Shown piece by piece: positions 60,601 through 64,000 of a DNA stretch of 64,000 nucleotides. The notes beneath the pieces were generated by a model. The model made no database searches and had not been told where the DNA came from. It saw nothing but the letters and a program-made list of their open reading frames with translations. Both the position numbers and the translations under genes were made by a program. The DNA is from Physella acuta. Its lineage: Eukaryota > Mollusca > Gastropoda > Physidae. Position 1 is the first letter of the stretch. Every line of letters starts with the position of its first letter. The stretch covers positions 62,001-126,000 of the forward strand of contig NW_026733175.1 in NCBI RefSeq assembly GCF_028476545.1, given 5' to 3'.

Positions 60601-63600
60601 ATGTAAATAGCTAACATGTACTCCTTACAAATAACTCCCACAAATATGCTTACTCAAAACAAGAAAACTTCCATTGACCAAACTACTCTTATTTGTCCAA
60701 AACAACACTTACAGTGGTATCTCAAACAACAAATTAAAATTCATTTTGAACATTTTTCATGTCAAGGTGCTTTTATCTCTAAGTAATATCCCCATTGAAA
60801 TCACTTGAAATATCATTTATCTTTTCCAGCCCCCAAATAAGTCATTTTTTTTGAATAAGCAAAAATATTTTTATGAAAGATATTATAAAACTAAGTGAAT
60901 AAAAAAAAAAGGAATTTAAATTTTTTTGAAACTTTGACAATCAGTTGACTAAGCTTATAGAAGATGCTGGTAGAGGGGATAGGCGTTGGAGCTTCACTAA
61001 TTTTACTAAATTTACTAAACATACTAGGCTCCATTTATTCACCTTTTACTCTTAAAATTACGTTATCCCTTAACTGAACGTAAATGCTTTTGTTTTATTA
61101 CTTTCACTTCATTTTCATCTGTGCTTTTCTCTTGAATGGTAGTGGTAATTGCCTTTTGACCAAGTTCTCCACACTTTCACCAAGAGGTTTAAACTCAGAA
61201 TATTGCAGAAATTATTTAGGCAGGTGTCATTAAATTACTTTTTCAAGCATGACCAGGTAGAATTTTTCTTTTCCATGACTGGTGAAACCTGCTTATCAGC
61301 TTCCTTGTATCAGAAATTTTACCCCTATTTTAAGGCTAAATAATAACTCAAAAAAATCTTTAATATTGGGGCATTTGTACATTGAGGTACCATGAACACC
61401 TTTTGCTACACACTCATGTAAATACTGTTGGAAATGTCTATTTAAGTGTTTTTAGATACTGTAAATTGTTATGCTGTGACATTAAAAAATATTAATTTTA
61501 ATCATTGTTAAAAATTAACATAATTTACCAATAGAAGAGTATGATAGATAGTTGCTTCCCATTTAGCTTCAAGTTGTATGGAAATGCACTGTTGTGTTAA
61601 ATGGACTTTAACTACTACAATATAACTTCTAATTTCTCCCAGTATGAAAGAGACGTTGAAGATATTTTATACATTATTTTCTTAAAATGTTATATGTTGT
61701 CCTCATTGTCATTAAATTATAATTAAACATTTTGATTATATGGTGCCAATTTTTAATTTCAGTTTGTTTCAACTCTTCACCTTTCCTATAAATTTAAATC
61801 CCTTTTCAAGGAACTTGAAAGAATTTTGCTCAAACATTTCCAAAATTTCAGATTTAAATTAAATTTAAAACTATTTTTACAAATGTGTCTCATTTGCGCA
61901 AATTTTACAAGTATAAAGAAATTTACAATTTTTTTAGATTCATTCAACACAATGAAAAGCTATGATCATCTGCATTGATATAACAATTTGCAGAATTACT
62001 TTTAAAAAGGTGCGAAAATATATTCCTTTAAACGTTTAAGAATTTAAATATTGAAATTACGTAAATATATAAGAGCATGGTTACAATTAATGCTGCTGCA
62101 CAAATGCAATCTATGTTGTCCGAAAACACCAGATATCTTCATAAAATATGATACAAAATACTTTTTATATTAGCATACATGGCCTATACACATATATAAC
62201 ACTTAATAACAGTGTTGAATGGTAGAACATTTAACTGCTAACCCAAAAGTCTTAGTTCGAATCCAGGTTTAAGTCCACCTGATTCACCAGATTATATATA
62301 TCTATATAATTCTCACCATGGAGACCATAGAAAACACCACGCAGCTTAGCCACCACCCTCATCCCCACCTGTCAGGTGAGCTGTGGTTCACCCGGAATCG
62401 TAGTGCCGGGTTAGTGACGACTATTAGGGGCAGATAATTTAGTATTAAACGATTTGAAATGAAGGGGAGGTAACAATTTCTGATTGATCTTTGTCTGTAA
62501 ACGGCTGCTTTCACTGGACGGGAGGGGGGGGGGGGGGGGGGGGGGGTAGTGTTGAATTAACAAATTATGAATTGCTAATAAGCAGAAAATAAAACAACTA
62601 GATGGCGGCGTATACTACGTCGCGGGTCAGCTCGTATATATATTACTTGAATCACCTTTTTATGGGAAATGATAGATAGTTGTTTATTACAACATTAAAC
62701 ATGTAGTAGTTCTTTAGATAAGAGTATCACTCAGCCTAACACAATTCACTTCTTTCAAAGGGTTTTATCATGTTATTTTAGTTATTGAACTAGTCTGGGT
62801 AATTTGTTAAAAATCACGAATTATTTAAAACAACCATTTTTTATTTTATTTTTAGTAATTGCTCGTGTTTTTCAGTAATGCAAGTTTTGCTCGATTTTAA
62901 GGAAACTTTTCTGGCTATTGCAAAAATGTGTTGCCGGTTTGGATAAATGTATTGTTGTTTCTTAAGAGGCATATCAGACTAAAAATGTGTTCATAAGCTT
63001 TTCAAAACAATCAACCTTATTATCTTCTAAAACTTGTAATAAACTTAACTTTTATCAATTTTAATATAAAAATACCAATTTAATTTATTGAGTTTTCAAA
63101 ATATTAATTAAAATTACAGTCATTCTTCAAAGTGAAATTGTATTATTTTATCACACACACAGTTTACAGTTTTTATAGTTTCAGTAATACATGCTTTTTC
63201 TCTCCCCTCCCTTGCCAGCAATCGATTCCTGCTTAGGTACGTGTATTACCGGTTTCATCATCGCTTATAAACCAGCAGACAATAGTCTTCTAGTATTTTA
63301 ATTGTGATGCAATTCACTTGAAATCGATATTGATTATATAAACGATTTCCTGTTGCTTTTATTTATAACTCATTAACTGTGTCTGTGTAGACTAACAAAA
63401 CATTAAAGTTAATATTATTAATGTGAGTGTTGAGTGTACCTGTACAGTGTGTTACAGTGTTGTAGGCCTACATTAGTAAAAAATAGTAAAATTATTTCAA
63501 TATTCTCAGTGACTCAGTACTCAGTACTGGGTCTAGAATCTACTGACTGAACTGTACAACACTGTGTGACTGTCACTCAACTGTGACTGTACTAACTCAG

Positions 63601-64000
63601 TTTAATAAAATGTAGGCCTACTAATCTATTAAGTTATATTATAATTATTATTAGATCTAGTAATAAAGTAGGAGTACTTTAACTGAGTACTATTAGTATT
63701 ACTATTGATTGACTGTTACATGATTTGGTAATCTATCGTTTTGGGTACGTAAAATCGCCCGCGGCTATTAATGTACGAAAACGTTACCTCATTGTCAATG
63801 CTGTAAAAAGAAGTAGAATCTATATTGTGATATGTTTATGTCAAATATTATAGATAAATGGATAATAAACCTAAATCAATGGCTAAATATATCAATATTG
63901 GCCAGAAATTAACTTTAAACAGCAGTGTCTGCAAGCAAGATTTGCTATATAAACAGCAGCCATTTGTAAAATAGAGTGACTTCCGCCTGAATCTTGCGCT
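60601..64000. other. Intergenic sequence downstream of CHAF1A
   Basis: AT-rich, no exon chain on either strand. It contains a SINE-like copy at about 62211-62450, a poly(G) run at about 62523-62546, and at 63420-63600 an odd ACTG-rich patch with inverted repeats. The window ends without another recognisable gene. Confidence 0.6.
62211..62450 (+). repeat. tRNA-derived SINE-like copy
   Basis: An A-box-like TGGTAGAACATT is followed by the B box AGTTCGAATCC (62254-62264) at tRNA-like spacing. The body continues with CACCTGTCAGGTGAGCTG and CACCCGGAATCGTAGTG. No closed acceptor stem, so it is not a functional tRNA. The 3' limit is approximate. Confidence 0.55.

Overview
The window is animal nuclear DNA: AT-rich, with genes split into many small GT-AG exons, short introns, long AT-rich UTRs, (AT)n microsatellites and abundant short non-autonomous transposons. 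Protein similarity recalled from memory, the widespread TAGATCTA word and the tRNA-derived SINEs suggest a lophotrochozoan, most likely a gastropod mollusc. The species is an inference and was not tested. No gene fits in a single long ORF, so the gene models were built exon by exon from splice signals, reading-frame continuity and family motifs.

Five protein-coding genes alternate in orientation. (1) 433-3336 (+): the 3' part of an ALDH9-type aldehyde dehydrogenase; its first exons lie off the left edge. (2) 7410-25969 (-): a complete formin-like (FMNL/Frl) actin nucleator with 28 coding exons and 1013 residues, convergent with gene 1 and with a long 3' UTR. (3) 33839-40421 (+): a small secreted protein of 211 residues with 12 cysteines, in six coding exons scattered through a repeat-rich tract. 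I do not recognise it with certainty; its cysteine layout recalls the DUF19/T20D4.11 fold. (4) 41068-44570 (-): NOP56, the box C/D snoRNP core protein, complete except for the tiny first exon that carries the start codon. (5) 53459-60045 (+): CHAF1A, the large subunit of chromatin assembly factor 1, with 14 coding exons and 1079 residues. Exon phases close exactly in all five. The genes have unrelated housekeeping or cytoskeletal roles and do not form a pathway.

Between and inside the genes, mainly at 26-40 kb and 47-53 kb, lie short elements with hAT hallmarks: termini starting CAG, inverted repeats and 8-bp target-site duplications. Several have exact 8-bp duplications, and one is nested inside another. 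Two of the families carry internal poly(G)/poly(C) runs, which explains many of the homopolymers. There are also three tRNA-derived SINE-like copies, a second inverted-repeat family ending in a CGTCCATAAATGACGTCA-like sequence, and microsatellites of (AT)n, (CA)n and (ACAG)n. No retrovirus-like or other virus-derived element was recognised.

The most interesting points are the short-exon secreted 12-Cys gene, with a tandemly duplicated splice donor next to a transposon insertion; the several PCNA-binding-like motifs in CHAF1A, including two copies of QRSIM(D/E)F in its tail; and a palindromic E2F-type site beside an inverted CCAAT box just upstream of CHAF1A.
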